From Thauera sp. 2A1 (GTDB lineage Bacteria > Pseudomonadota > Gammaproteobacteria > Burkholderiales > Rhodocyclaceae): 64,000 nt of DNA. Position 1 is the first letter of the stretch. Every line of letters begins with the position of its first letter. The position numbers and the translations under genes are program-made. Below, one piece after another: positions 52,956 to 61,725 of the stretch. The stretch is from positions 1 through 64,000 of the forward strand of contig NZ_SSXV01000029.1 in assembly GCF_009469595.2 (NCBI RefSeq), in the 5' to 3' direction. The notes under the pieces were generated by a model, which worked only from the letters and a program-made list of their open reading frames with translations, did no database searches and was not told where the DNA came from.

Positions 52956-55052
52956 ATGGATCTGACCAAGGGACTCGGCAGGGCAAGCCTGAGCGCAGCG
53001 GAAGTTGCGGCCCTGCGTACCGCGGGTGCGCTGATCGAGGATCCGCGCCGCGAACGTCCGCGCTACTTCGACGGCCGCTTCCTTGCCGCGCGCGACCTGA
53101 TCCGCGACCAGCAATACATCCTCACCCGCGAGGCCGATCTCGGCCAGGCGGCCGGCAGCGGGGTTGCCGCCGGGCTCGACGTCGAACCGGGCGGCGGCGG
53201 TGACCGGCTGCGGGTGAGCGCCGGCCATGGCGTGACGCCGGCCGGCGAGCTGGTGCTGCTGCCGCGCGATGTCGAGGTGAGGCTGGCCGACATCCCGCAC
53301 GCCGAGCAATTGTCGGCACGCTTCGGGCTGGGGCGCATCGCCCATCCGCCATTGCGCAGCCGTACCGGCCTGTTCGTGCTGGCGCTGCGGCCGGTCGAAT
53401 TCACCGCGGGGCCGGTCGGCGCCTATCCGACGTCCATCACCGGGCCGCGCACCGTCGAGGATGGCGACATCATCGAGGCGACCGCGATCGTGCTCGTGCC
53501 GTGGAATGACGATGGTGCCGCGGACGACCTGCAGGCGCGGCGCGGCCGGGCGGCGGCGACGATCTTCGCCGCGGCGGGCATGCGGGCGCTGTCGTCGAAC
53601 GTGCTGCCGGTCGCCATGGTGGCGCTGCAGAACAATATCGTGGCCTGGATCGATGTTGCGATGGTGCGCCGGGAACTGGGCGCCGATCGAGCCGACCTGC
53701 CGGGGCTGGGGCACGCGCCGCGCGCCTTGCGCCTCGCGCACCTGATGCAGCATCAGGTGCATCTGGCCGATGTGCTGAATGCCAATGGTGGCAAGAGCTT
53801 TGCCGCGCGAGAGCACTTTTCGGCGCTGCCATCGGCCGGGCCGCTGCCACCGGGAATCATCGACACACGCGATTTCACCCAGCGCTACTTTCCGCCGGAA
53901 GTGGCGGTCGATTTCTCCATCATTCCCGAAGACGAGCTGCCGGCGCTGGTGGAGGAGTCGCTTTCGCTGCCGCCGCTCGATCTCGAGGCCGACAGCGAGA
54001 CGCTGGAAGCCTGCTCGGTGCTGATTCTGGCACCGGTGCCGCGCAACGAGTGGCGGGTGGTCAGCAGCCGCCTGACGACGCGGACCCTGACGCTGCGACC
54101 GGCCGCGCTCAACCTGGTGGCAGCGCGCAAGCCGCTGGAGATTCTGCAACGGCTGCGCATCCCGAGCGTGGCCGTGACCCCCGTCCCGGTCGATCCCTCC
54201 ACTGCCGAGTGGGCGCGGCTGGCCGCCTTGTCCGACCTGTGGTTCGTGCGCCGGCGCAACCTGGCCTACCGGGACGCGCTGGCGGGTGACGCGGTGCGGC
54301 TGGCTGCGGCGGAGGTCGCGCCTGCGGTGGTGCTCAATCGCCTGCAGGGCATCGGCCTGGATGCGCCCTTGAATCGCGTGCTGGAGCGGGCCACGCCACT
54401 GGCGGTTAGCGAGGCGAGCAGCCTGCTGGCCAGCCCGCGCTTTGCCGATTCGCCCACGCTGACTGCGGCGGCGCTTTCCGAGCTGTCGAAGGCCGAGACC
54501 ATTGACCGCGCCACGGTGCTGAAGGTGGCCGCGGACCTCTCCGCGCCCGGGGTTGGCGATGGCCTGGTGAAGCTGGAGACGGCGACGGCGGACACGGCAC
54601 CGAGCAAGGCAGCGTTGCAGACCATCGCCGATGGCGGGGAATGGCGCAGCGCGGATCTCGCCGCGGCCACGGCGACACGCACCGAACTGACGCCGCTGGC
54701 CAACAAGCTGCTGAGCCCGGAGGTGGTGCGGCCGACGACGGCTGTCACGGGTGCGACGGTGCGGCCGGCGACGGTTGCCGCGGGTGCGACCGTCAGGCCA
54801 CGCGCGGGGGCACCCACGGCACCGGCAGCAGGCACGGATGCGCGAGCGAAGCCCGCCGCCCGGACGACCGGGGCGGCTGCATCCGGCGGGTCCCGCGCGG
54901 CGGCGAAGGGCAGTGGCGGCGGTGAGGGCGGTGCGGGCGAGGCGGTGGCGCGTCGTCGCAAGGCTCCGGCCGAAACCGGTCCTGGCGAACCCGCGTCGAC
55001 GTCCCCTTCGGGCAGGCGTCGCAAGCCGGCTGGTGGCACGGGTGAGAAGTGA
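52956..55052 (+). CDS. Unknown injection-system protein 2 with basic low-complexity tail
   Basis: 698 residues. Near the start (residues ~32-65) is RYFDGRFLAARDLIRDQQYI with TREADLGQAAGSGVAAGLDV, matching the motif of the previous protein. The central part is mixed strand and helix without recognised domains. From ~589 to the end the chain is Ala/Gly/Pro/Thr-rich, with GATVRPATVAAGATVRPR repeats and strongly basic patches (RRRKAP, GRRRKP). GGGGAG lies before ATG 52956. Confidence 0.72.
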   Translation: MDLTKGLGRASLSAAEVAALRTAGALIEDPRRERPRYFDGRFLAARDLIRDQQYILTREADLGQAAGSGVAAGLDVEPGGGGDRLRVSAGHGVTPAGELVLLPRDVEVRLADIPHAEQLSARFGLGRIAHPPLRSRTGLFVLALRPVEFTAGPVGAYPTSITGPRTVEDGDIIEATAIVLVPWNDDGAADDLQARRGRAAATIFAAAGMRALSSNVLPVAMVALQNNIVAWIDVAMVRRELGADRADLPGLGHAPRALRLAHLMQHQVHLADVLNANGGKSFAAREHFSALPSAGPLPPGIIDTRDFTQRYFPPEVAVDFSIIPEDELPALVEESLSLPPLDLEADSETLEACSVLILAPVPRNEWRVVSSRLTTRTLTLRPAALNLVAARKPLEILQRLRIPSVAVTPVPVDPSTAEWARLAALSDLWFVRRRNLAYRDALAGDAVRLAAAEVAPAVVLNRLQGIGLDAPLNRVLERATPLAVSEASSLLASPRFADSPTLTAAALSELSKAETIDRATVLKVAADLSAPGVGDGLVKLETATADTAPSKAALQTIADGGEWRSADLAAATATRTELTPLANKLLSPEVVRPTTAVTGATVRPATVAAGATVRPRAGAPTAPAAGTDARAKPAARTTGAAASGGSRAAAKGSGGGEGGAGEAVARRRKAPAETGPGEPASTSPSGRRRKPAGGTGEK

Positions 55053-55107
55053 AGGCCGGCGGGCGGCGCTGCGCCGCTGGCGGCTTGATGATTGACGGAG
55101 GTGTCGC

Positions 55108-58100
55108 GTGAGCATCACACCGATCAAGGGTTCCCTGCGGGGCGAACAGGTGGTGCACCTCGCTCCGGAAAATGCGGCGGACGTATCGCGCTGGTGGCTG
55201 CGACGCCCGAACCTGTTTGCCGGTCGCACGTTGACGGGGCCGACGCTGCAGGGCCGCCAGGCCTGGGCCGCCGCGCATGTGGCGCTGCGCGGGCGATCCT
55301 TCACCGCTGGCGTCGTGCGGGGGTTGGAGGCCGTGCTGCTGGGCGGCAGCAGCGGGCTCGCCGATGCCCGCATCGCCCTCATGCAGGGCAGCGGACTCGC
55401 CTTCGGCGGCGACGACGTGCGGGTGCCGCAGGCTGTCGAATTCGCGCTGGCCGGTCTTTCCGTCGTCGGTGATCCGTCGGCGTTCGCCCCCGCCGAGGGC
55501 GGCAGCGGTGGAGGCGGGGGCGAAGGCAGCAGCGGCGGTGGTTCGGTCTTGCGGACGAAGGTCATCGGGCCCCGCCTTGGCGACCTCGTTGCGCAGCGCC
55601 CCGATGCCATCCCTCGCGTCGGCGTCCTGGTGCTGCAAGCGGTGTCGGCGGATCGCATCGGCGAGTTCGACCCGACGGACCCTTGCGGGCTGGACGGGTG
55701 CGGCTCCGGCAACGTCACCTCCTTCGAGGACTGGCGCATCGGCGACGCGGCGCGCCTGCTCTGGTATGCGTGGCCCACGGAGCTCGACGCATTCGCGCTC
55801 GATGTGGTGCTGGCCGCGGCGCCGGCACGCTGGCGCAACCTGCTCGCCTGGCAGGTGTTCGATGCCGAACGCAGGCTCGGGCCCGATGACGCGTTGCCGT
55901 GGGAGGAGTACGGCGTTGCGGTCGGGCTGGTGTGCTGCGACGCGACGTGGAATCCGCTTTTCCTCGACCGCGCCAGCGTGGTGCGGGCGGGCGGCCGCGG
56001 GCGCTACGACCGCATGGGCGGCGGGGCCGAAGGTCTCGCGGCGCACTGGCGCCTGCCCGGGCTGTGGCAGGCCCAGCTCGAACAACTGGCCGAGCAGGTG
56101 GCTGCGGCGGGTGAGCCAGCGCCGCCGCCGGCGACGCTGGCGGCAGGGTTCAGCCGCCTGCCGCCGTTTGGGCTGCTGCCCGCCAATGTGGTGGACCTGA
56201 CCACCCTGCGCAGCGGTTTTTTTGCCGGGAGCTTCGAACTGGATGCTGCACCGGTTCCGGTGGAGCAACTCGACGCCGCGCTTGCGGAGGCCGCTGCGCT
56301 GGCACCGCTGGACACCGCGCTCGGTGGCCGGGTGCGGGTGCTGGTGCCGGTGCCGCAGGCGGTGTTCGAGCCGCGGTTGTTGCTGCGCGAGGTGATCGAT
56401 CCCGAGTTCGCGACGACGCTGGCGGGGTTCCTGTCGGTGCGCGCGCGCTGGCTGGGCGACCGCCAGGGCTTGCGCACCCGCGCATCGCTGCTTGCACGTG
56501 CCATTTCCGGCAAGACGCTGGAGGTTCCGGCCATCGCGGACGATCCCGAAGCGCTGGAGCCGGAATCGCTTGCGCCGTGGGGGCCGCCGCCGGCAGGCGG
56601 TGGTCATCGGTCCACTCTCAAGGCGGGCATACACCAGCATTTCTTCGAGGCCGCGACCGAGACTCTCAGCGTGGCAGCCGGGGAGACGCTGTTCGCCTGG
56701 GTCTGTCTCGACCCGGACAACCCGCCGCGCAGCCTGATGCTGCAATGGCACGCCGGCACCTGGGAACATCGCGCCTACTGGGGCGAGAACCTCATCCCCT
56801 GGGGCGCCGATGCGACGCCTGCCCGCGCGCGCGCGGGCGACCTGCCCGCCGCCGGGCAGTGGGTTAGGCTGACCCTTCCGGCGGCGCTCGTCGGCCTGGT
56901 CGGCGCGACGATCGAGGGCATGGCCTTCACCCTCTACGACGGCCGGGCCGCGTTCGGCATGACCGGCGTGGCCGCGCCCGACGGCGGGCAGCGCAAGTGG
57001 TTCTGCGGCGTGCTGCCGACCGGCGCGCAGCAGAACGGCGATGAACGCTGGGAAATGCTGACGCAAAACGACCTGTGGTCGCCGTTCGAAGCAATTTCCG
57101 AGGTCTTGCCGGCCGACGGCTCGAACGCGCCGGGCAGCGGTGGGCACACCGAACCGGCCGCGAGCGGCGTGCACCAGCACTTCTTCGAGAATGCCGGCCA
57201 GACCCTGACGGTGGCGGCCAGCGAGCGGTTTTACTGCTGGGTGTTCGTCGATCCGAACAACCCGCCGGCGCAACTGATGCTGCAGTGGCGCGCGGGGGGC
57301 ACTTGGGAGCACCGCGCCTACTGGGGCCTGTCGCGCATCGACTGGGGGCAGGACGGAACGGTGTCGCGTCGCCGGCTCGGTGCCTTGCCGCGGCCCGGGC
57401 GCTGGCTGCGGCTGGAGATCGCGCCCGATGCGGTCGGCCTCGCCGGGCTCGCCATCGACGGCATGGCGTTCACGCTTTTCGACGGCGCCGCGGCCTTCGG
57501 GCCATGCGGCGCGCTGACGCCGGCGAGCGCGAACGCGGCGGAAACCTCGCGCGAGTGGTTTGCCGGCAGCCTGCCGCGGGGCGCGACGCCGCGCGGCCTG
57601 TGGCAGTTCCTGTCCGCACGCGACCTGCGCGCGCCCACTTCGGCCGGCAACAACGGCCAGGTGGCGGCGCTCACCCGTCTGCATGACGATGCGGCGCTGG
57701 CGCCGCTCTCCGCGCAGGAGCGCTACCAGCTCTTCCAGCTTGGGCTCGAAGGCTTCATCGCCTACCTGAAGGCGCGCGCAGATCGCGCCGACGACCTGGT
57801 CGATTTCAACTTCGTGAAGGTGCAGACCGACATCTACCGGGTGCGCCAGCTCATCCTCGGCACCACGGCGGCCACCCGGCTTGCGGTGTCACCGGCGCTG
57901 GCCAACATTGCGCAGGCCGAGACGGCCGTGGCGTCGACCGAGCGGATCGCGGGCTTCTTCGACGAACTCAAGAAGGAGTCCGTTGCCACCACGCAGGCCC
58001 GCACCCTCGCCGCAGGTGCGAGCGAGCCGGTTGCCCGCGGCTTCAGCTTCAATGCCGCCCTCGACAAGTCCGTGGAGCTGCAGGCATCGTCGACGATGGA

Positions 58101-60081
58101 GTTGCGCTCGACGACGATCGTCGAGCCGCTGCTGATCCAGCCCCGCCAGGACGCCGTCGACCTGAAGTTGGCGAGCGGCGGCACGAAGGATTTCTTCGCC
58201 GAGGCGACCGGGTTTGCACCGCCCGTCAAGGTGGGCGGCTTCGTGCCGTCAGACATCACTGATGCGGCGCCGCTGGTGGGCAAGGCCGACGTGCGCACGA
58301 CGAGCATCGCCGAACGACTGGCGGCACCCAAGGCGACCGAAGCCAAGGACTACACGACCTCTACCCGCTACGACGCGGTGCGCAGCCTGCTGGCCTTTGC
58401 CGACGAATTGCAGGCGGCTGACGGCGGCGAGCCGGCAGGGCTGTTCGACGGCGTGCATTTCTTTGGGGTGCGCGGCGATCCCTCCCTGTTCTACGACAGC
58501 GAGGCGGAGATCAACAATCCTGATCGGCCCTTGCCCAACGCTGACACGGACGATCCAGCGCAACAGGCGGTGCTCAACGGCATGCGGCGCAGCCTGCCGC
58601 TGAGCGAGTTGATGACCCAGCGCTGGCGCCTGCCGCTGATGCTGCGCTCGCCGTCGCGGACCAAGATCGACGAGTCGGCGCACTTCTCCGACGGGGCGGA
58701 CCTGGCGGACAACACGGTGGCGCTGATGCGCCAGCTCGAGGGGCGCATCAAGCTCTATCGCAATGCCATCGCTGCCAGCCAGAAGGTTCTGGACAGCCTG
58801 CGCGCCAGCGCGGCGGCGCTGGAGTCCCGCCTCAAGGTGGTTGGTGAGGAACTGGCCGAGGCGCGCCATGACGTGTCGGTGACGCGCGCGCTGATCGCCG
58901 AGGAGGAAGCCCGGCTGGCCGCCATCAACGCCCGCCGTGCGCAGGTCCTGCAGCAGCATGTGCATTTCCTGGCATACCAGCGTCCGCGCGAGGCGGACCT
59001 GATCGCGAGCGCGCCGATGCGCACGCTCGACCCAGGCCTGCTCGCGCCGCCACTGCCTGCATGCTTCATGGAGCACCAGGGCGCGCCCGACGAGCTGCGC
59101 GATCTGCTGGCGGTGGTGCGTGAGGCGCCGGCGCGCTGGTTTGCCGGCGTGCCCTTGCTGCTCGACCGCCTTGACCGTGTCGACCTGTTGGTGAAGACGG
59201 TGCAGTCCGCACAGTTGCGCAGCCAGATCATGACGCTGAAGGCGGCGGCCGCACCCGCGGCCAGTGCCCCGGCGAGTGGCGTCGCTGCCAGCATTGCGCG
59301 CCTGCAGACGAAGCAGTTGCAGGCGGTGCAGAACCTGCGCGTGGCGGCGACGCGGGTCGACCCGTCGCTGATCGCCAGCCTGGGCTGGCAGGGCGCGCGC
59401 GCGCAGGTCGAACAGGTGGTGTCGCTGGGCGATCTGATCGACGGCGAGCATGGCCGGGGCGATGTGGCACAGAAGGCCGCGGCACTCTTCGACGACGTCT
59501 CGCGCATCGCCGCCTGCCTGCACGAAGGCTTCTCGTCGGTACTGCCGACGATCCGGCTGGACTGGGCTGAGCGCGTGTCGCAGTTCGACGTGGCGCCGCG
59601 CCTGCGGAACCTCGCCAGCCTGCCGCGCTGGGGCGAGATCGCCTATGCCGAGCGCCGCCAGATGCAGGCGGCTGTCGACTGGCTGTTCGGCCAACTGCGG
59701 CCCGGCGTCGCCGAGGCGGAGAGTCTGATGAACGACGTGGTGCGCATGTGCCTGCTGCTGGCGAGCCATGCGCCGATCAACCGCATCGTGTCGGGCCGCC
59801 TGCCGGCGCCGGTCACCGCCATTCCTGGTGTGCGCATTCCGATCCGCGTCACCGAAGTGGGCAAGCTGCGCGTCGGCATGCAGGCGCTGGTGTATCAGGC
59901 AGAGCGCGTGGTGGCGCGGGCGACGGTGGATGACGTGGGCTCCGTTCAGGTGGCGGCCACGCTGATCCAGGTCGAAGGCAACCGCGTCGAGCTGGCGGCA
60001 GAGACGCGCGTGCAGTTCCTCGATGCGGCCAGCCCGGTGGCGATGAGCGCGGTGCGCGTCAAGAGTGCCACCGTGAGATAG
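55108..60081 (+). CDS. Giant 1657-residue injection-system protein with duplicated lectin-like domain
   Basis: Starts at GTG 55108 after GGAGGTG. Residues ~32-75 hold a degenerate copy of the motif of the two preceding proteins (NLFAGRTLTGPTLQGRQAW then FTAGVVRGLEA). Two copies of a ~160-residue beta domain follow at ~507-665 and ~687-845, each opening with H-Q-H-F-F and containing LMLQW and WEHRAYWG. A coiled coil occupies ~1203-1290 (RLKVVGEELAEARHDVSVTR). Best guess: a tail-fibre or receptor-binding component; a baseplate scaffold is the alternative. No signal or membrane segments. Confidence 0.78.
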   Translation: MSITPIKGSLRGEQVVHLAPENAADVSRWWLRRPNLFAGRTLTGPTLQGRQAWAAAHVALRGRSFTAGVVRGLEAVLLGGSSGLADARIALMQGSGLAFGGDDVRVPQAVEFALAGLSVVGDPSAFAPAEGGSGGGGGEGSSGGGSVLRTKVIGPRLGDLVAQRPDAIPRVGVLVLQAVSADRIGEFDPTDPCGLDGCGSGNVTSFEDWRIGDAARLLWYAWPTELDAFALDVVLAAAPARWRNLLAWQVFDAERRLGPDDALPWEEYGVAVGLVCCDATWNPLFLDRASVVRAGGRGRYDRMGGGAEGLAAHWRLPGLWQAQLEQLAEQVAAAGEPAPPPATLAAGFSRLPPFGLLPANVVDLTTLRSGFFAGSFELDAAPVPVEQLDAALAEAAALAPLDTALGGRVRVLVPVPQAVFEPRLLLREVIDPEFATTLAGFLSVRARWLGDRQGLRTRASLLARAISGKTLEVPAIADDPEALEPESLAPWGPPPAGGGHRSTLKAGIHQHFFEAATETLSVAAGETLFAWVCLDPDNPPRSLMLQWHAGTWEHRAYWGENLIPWGADATPARARAGDLPAAGQWVRLTLPAALVGLVGATIEGMAFTLYDGRAAFGMTGVAAPDGGQRKWFCGVLPTGAQQNGDERWEMLTQNDLWSPFEAISEVLPADGSNAPGSGGHTEPAASGVHQHFFENAGQTLTVAASERFYCWVFVDPNNPPAQLMLQWRAGGTWEHRAYWGLSRIDWGQDGTVSRRRLGALPRPGRWLRLEIAPDAVGLAGLAIDGMAFTLFDGAAAFGPCGALTPASANAAETSREWFAGSLPRGATPRGLWQFLSARDLRAPTSAGNNGQVAALTRLHDDAALAPLSAQERYQLFQLGLEGFIAYLKARADRADDLVDFNFVKVQTDIYRVRQLILGTTAATRLAVSPALANIAQAETAVASTERIAGFFDELKKESVATTQARTLAAGASEPVARGFSFNAALDKSVELQASSTMELRSTTIVEPLLIQPRQDAVDLKLASGGTKDFFAEATGFAPPVKVGGFVPSDITDAAPLVGKADVRTTSIAERLAAPKATEAKDYTTSTRYDAVRSLLAFADELQAADGGEPAGLFDGVHFFGVRGDPSLFYDSEAEINNPDRPLPNADTDDPAQQAVLNGMRRSLPLSELMTQRWRLPLMLRSPSRTKIDESAHFSDGADLADNTVALMRQLEGRIKLYRNAIAASQKVLDSLRASAAALESRLKVVGEELAEARHDVSVTRALIAEEEARLAAINARRAQVLQQHVHFLAYQRPREADLIASAPMRTLDPGLLAPPLPACFMEHQGAPDELRDLLAVVREAPARWFAGVPLLLDRLDRVDLLVKTVQSAQLRSQIMTLKAAAAPAASAPASGVAASIARLQTKQLQAVQNLRVAATRVDPSLIASLGWQGARAQVEQVVSLGDLIDGEHGRGDVAQKAAALFDDVSRIAACLHEGFSSVLPTIRLDWAERVSQFDVAPRLRNLASLPRWGEIAYAERRQMQAAVDWLFGQLRPGVAEAESLMNDVVRMCLLLASHAPINRIVSGRLPAPVTAIPGVRIPIRVTEVGKLRVGMQALVYQAERVVARATVDDVGSVQVAATLIQVEGNRVELAAETRVQFLDAASPVAMSAVRVKSATVR
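56626..57645 (+). repeat. Tandem duplicated domain in the giant protein
   Basis: Unit 1 begins at 56626 (GIHQHFFEAATETLSVAAGE) and unit 2 at 57166 (GVHQHFFENAGQTLTVAASE), offset 180 codons. Shared landmarks: Q-H-F-F, PP-x-x-LMLQW, GTWEHRAYWG, G-x-x-WG, and GMAFTL-[YF]-DG. The units differ at many DNA positions, so the duplication is old. A similar WEHRAYWG domain occurs in planctomycete surface-associated proteins. Confidence 0.8.
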
Positions 60082-60084
60082 CGC

Positions 60085-61725
60085 ATGGCGACCGAGCGCA
60101 CCGTCCGCCAGCTCCGTGTGCGCGCGCCGGACGAGGCGCTCGTACGCCGTGCGCGGATGTTGCTGGAGGATGCGCTGCGCACGGCGAGCCTGCCGGGCGA
60201 CGGTGCCGCGGTGGTGCTGGTCCGAAGGCTCTCCCTGCCTGCCTTCAGCAGCGCATCGACGCCGCAAAGCCTGGCGCTTGCGCTGGAGGCGTATTGCCGG
60301 TCCCTGCAGATCGTGACAGTGAGCGAGGCAACGACCGAAGACGAGTTAGCCGCGGCAGCGGCGGTGCGTTTTCGTGATCCGCTCCACGCGCGCCAGGACC
60401 TCGGCCTGCGCCTGCTGCGGGGGACGCCTCCCGCGGCCTGGTGCTGGGCGCTTGCGGTGCCCGGTTACCACCCGCGGCTCGGGCTCGGTGAGGCCTTGTG
60501 TGTGGTCGCGATGTCGCTGGTGGATCTGCCCGAGGCCGAGGTCGCGGTGCCGCTCTGGCTGGATACGATCATTGCCCAGGGCGGCATTGCCCGGCTGGTC
60601 GCGTCCTTGGACGAGGATGATGCTGAGGCGCTCCTGGCAGTTCTGCCTGCAGCATCGCGGCCCAGCGCCGCTGCCGGTGTGCGTCCCTCGCCCGGGAGCG
60701 CGAACGCTGCGGGCGACGTACGGCGCGTGCACGCGTCGGATGCTGGGGCGACGCTTTCCGCTGACTGGCGCCGGACCATGGCCTGGGCGCGGCACGCCTT
60801 GGCCCCTGCGGACGTCCGCTTGCGTCTGATAGAGACGTGCGCGCATTCACGCATGCTTGCGGCCCGGCCCGGCGTTGCCGAGCCGCCCCTGCCGGCCGAC
60901 GATGTGCGCGGGCCGTCGGCGGAGACGCGGCGGGCAGCGGGTGAAGGGCATCGTCGGGGTGGGCAAGGGACGGCTTCGGCCGCCGGCAGGGATGGCGGAT
61001 TGGGCTCCGGTCATGACGATCGCGGGGCCTCTCGATCGCCCAGCGACTCGCGCGCGGCGCACGGCGAAGCAACAGCCCCGGGTGCTGCGAGCACCGTACG
61101 TCTGCAGGCGGGCAGCCTGGAGTCAGCGGCCGCCGGGCCTGCTGGAGCCCATGATGTGCCCGCCGATCTCCCCGGACGGCTGCACCCTGTCGCGGGCGGC
61201 ACGGGCATGGCGCCCGAGCGCACGACCGCGGCCGGGCTGCTCTTTCTGCTGCCCGTCCTGGCGTCGCTCGGTCTGCCGGAATGGCTGGAGGAAAACCCCG
61301 CGTGGCGGGACGCAGCGCTGCCTGCGCGCATCCTCGCTTGCACGCTTCGACGCCTGCAGGTGCCCGAGGATGATCCGGCCTGGTTGCTGGGCATGGCTGC
61401 AGCAGATCGTCGCGAGCCCATGCCTGCCGAGGATTGCTGGTCTGCCCTGGTCGCGGCTGGCCTGCAGCCGAAGGCGCAACGGACCGTCGAGGAAATCTGG
61501 CTCGGCGGTTGCCGGCGCTGGCTGCGGATGCGCGCACGCATCGGCGTGGCCGATCTGGTCCTGCGGCCCGGTCACATGGCGATCACCGCCACGCATGCCG
61601 ATGTCTGGATGGCGATCGAGCAGACCGATCTTCGCGTGCGGCGCGCGGGACTCGATCTCGATCCGGGCTGGTTGCCCTGGCTGGGGCGGGTCGTTCACTT
61701 CCACTATGGCGACACCGAACCATGA
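60085..61725 (+). CDS. Unknown eCIS-associated protein with disordered centre
   Basis: 546 residues. A structured N-terminal part (1-~255) and a structured C-terminal part (~395-546, AAGLLFLLPVLASLGLPEWL, then LRMRARIGVADLVLRPGHMA and VWMAIEQTDLRVRRAG) flank a Gly/Arg/Ser-rich stretch (~263-350) that should be unfolded. Proteins with this C-terminal layout are found directly before the AAA+ gene in related clusters; I know no function. Overlaps the ATPase gene by four bases. Confidence 0.72.
   Translation: MATERTVRQLRVRAPDEALVRRARMLLEDALRTASLPGDGAAVVLVRRLSLPAFSSASTPQSLALALEAYCRSLQIVTVSEATTEDELAAAAAVRFRDPLHARQDLGLRLLRGTPPAAWCWALAVPGYHPRLGLGEALCVVAMSLVDLPEAEVAVPLWLDTIIAQGGIARLVASLDEDDAEALLAVLPAASRPSAAAGVRPSPGSANAAGDVRRVHASDAGATLSADWRRTMAWARHALAPADVRLRLIETCAHSRMLAARPGVAEPPLPADDVRGPSAETRRAAGEGHRRGGQGTASAAGRDGGLGSGHDDRGASRSPSDSRAAHGEATAPGAASTVRLQAGSLESAAAGPAGAHDVPADLPGRLHPVAGGTGMAPERTTAAGLLFLLPVLASLGLPEWLEENPAWRDAALPARILACTLRRLQVPEDDPAWLLGMAAADRREPMPAEDCWSALVAAGLQPKAQRTVEEIWLGGCRRWLRMRARIGVADLVLRPGHMAITATHADVWMAIEQTDLRVRRAGLDLDPGWLPWLGRVVHFHYGDTEP

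Noticed and set aside
52203-55838. 1211-codon open frame on the minus strand
   Set aside because: It covers three coupled plus-strand injection genes that have ribosome sites and shared motifs; the reverse frame has no recognisable domain.
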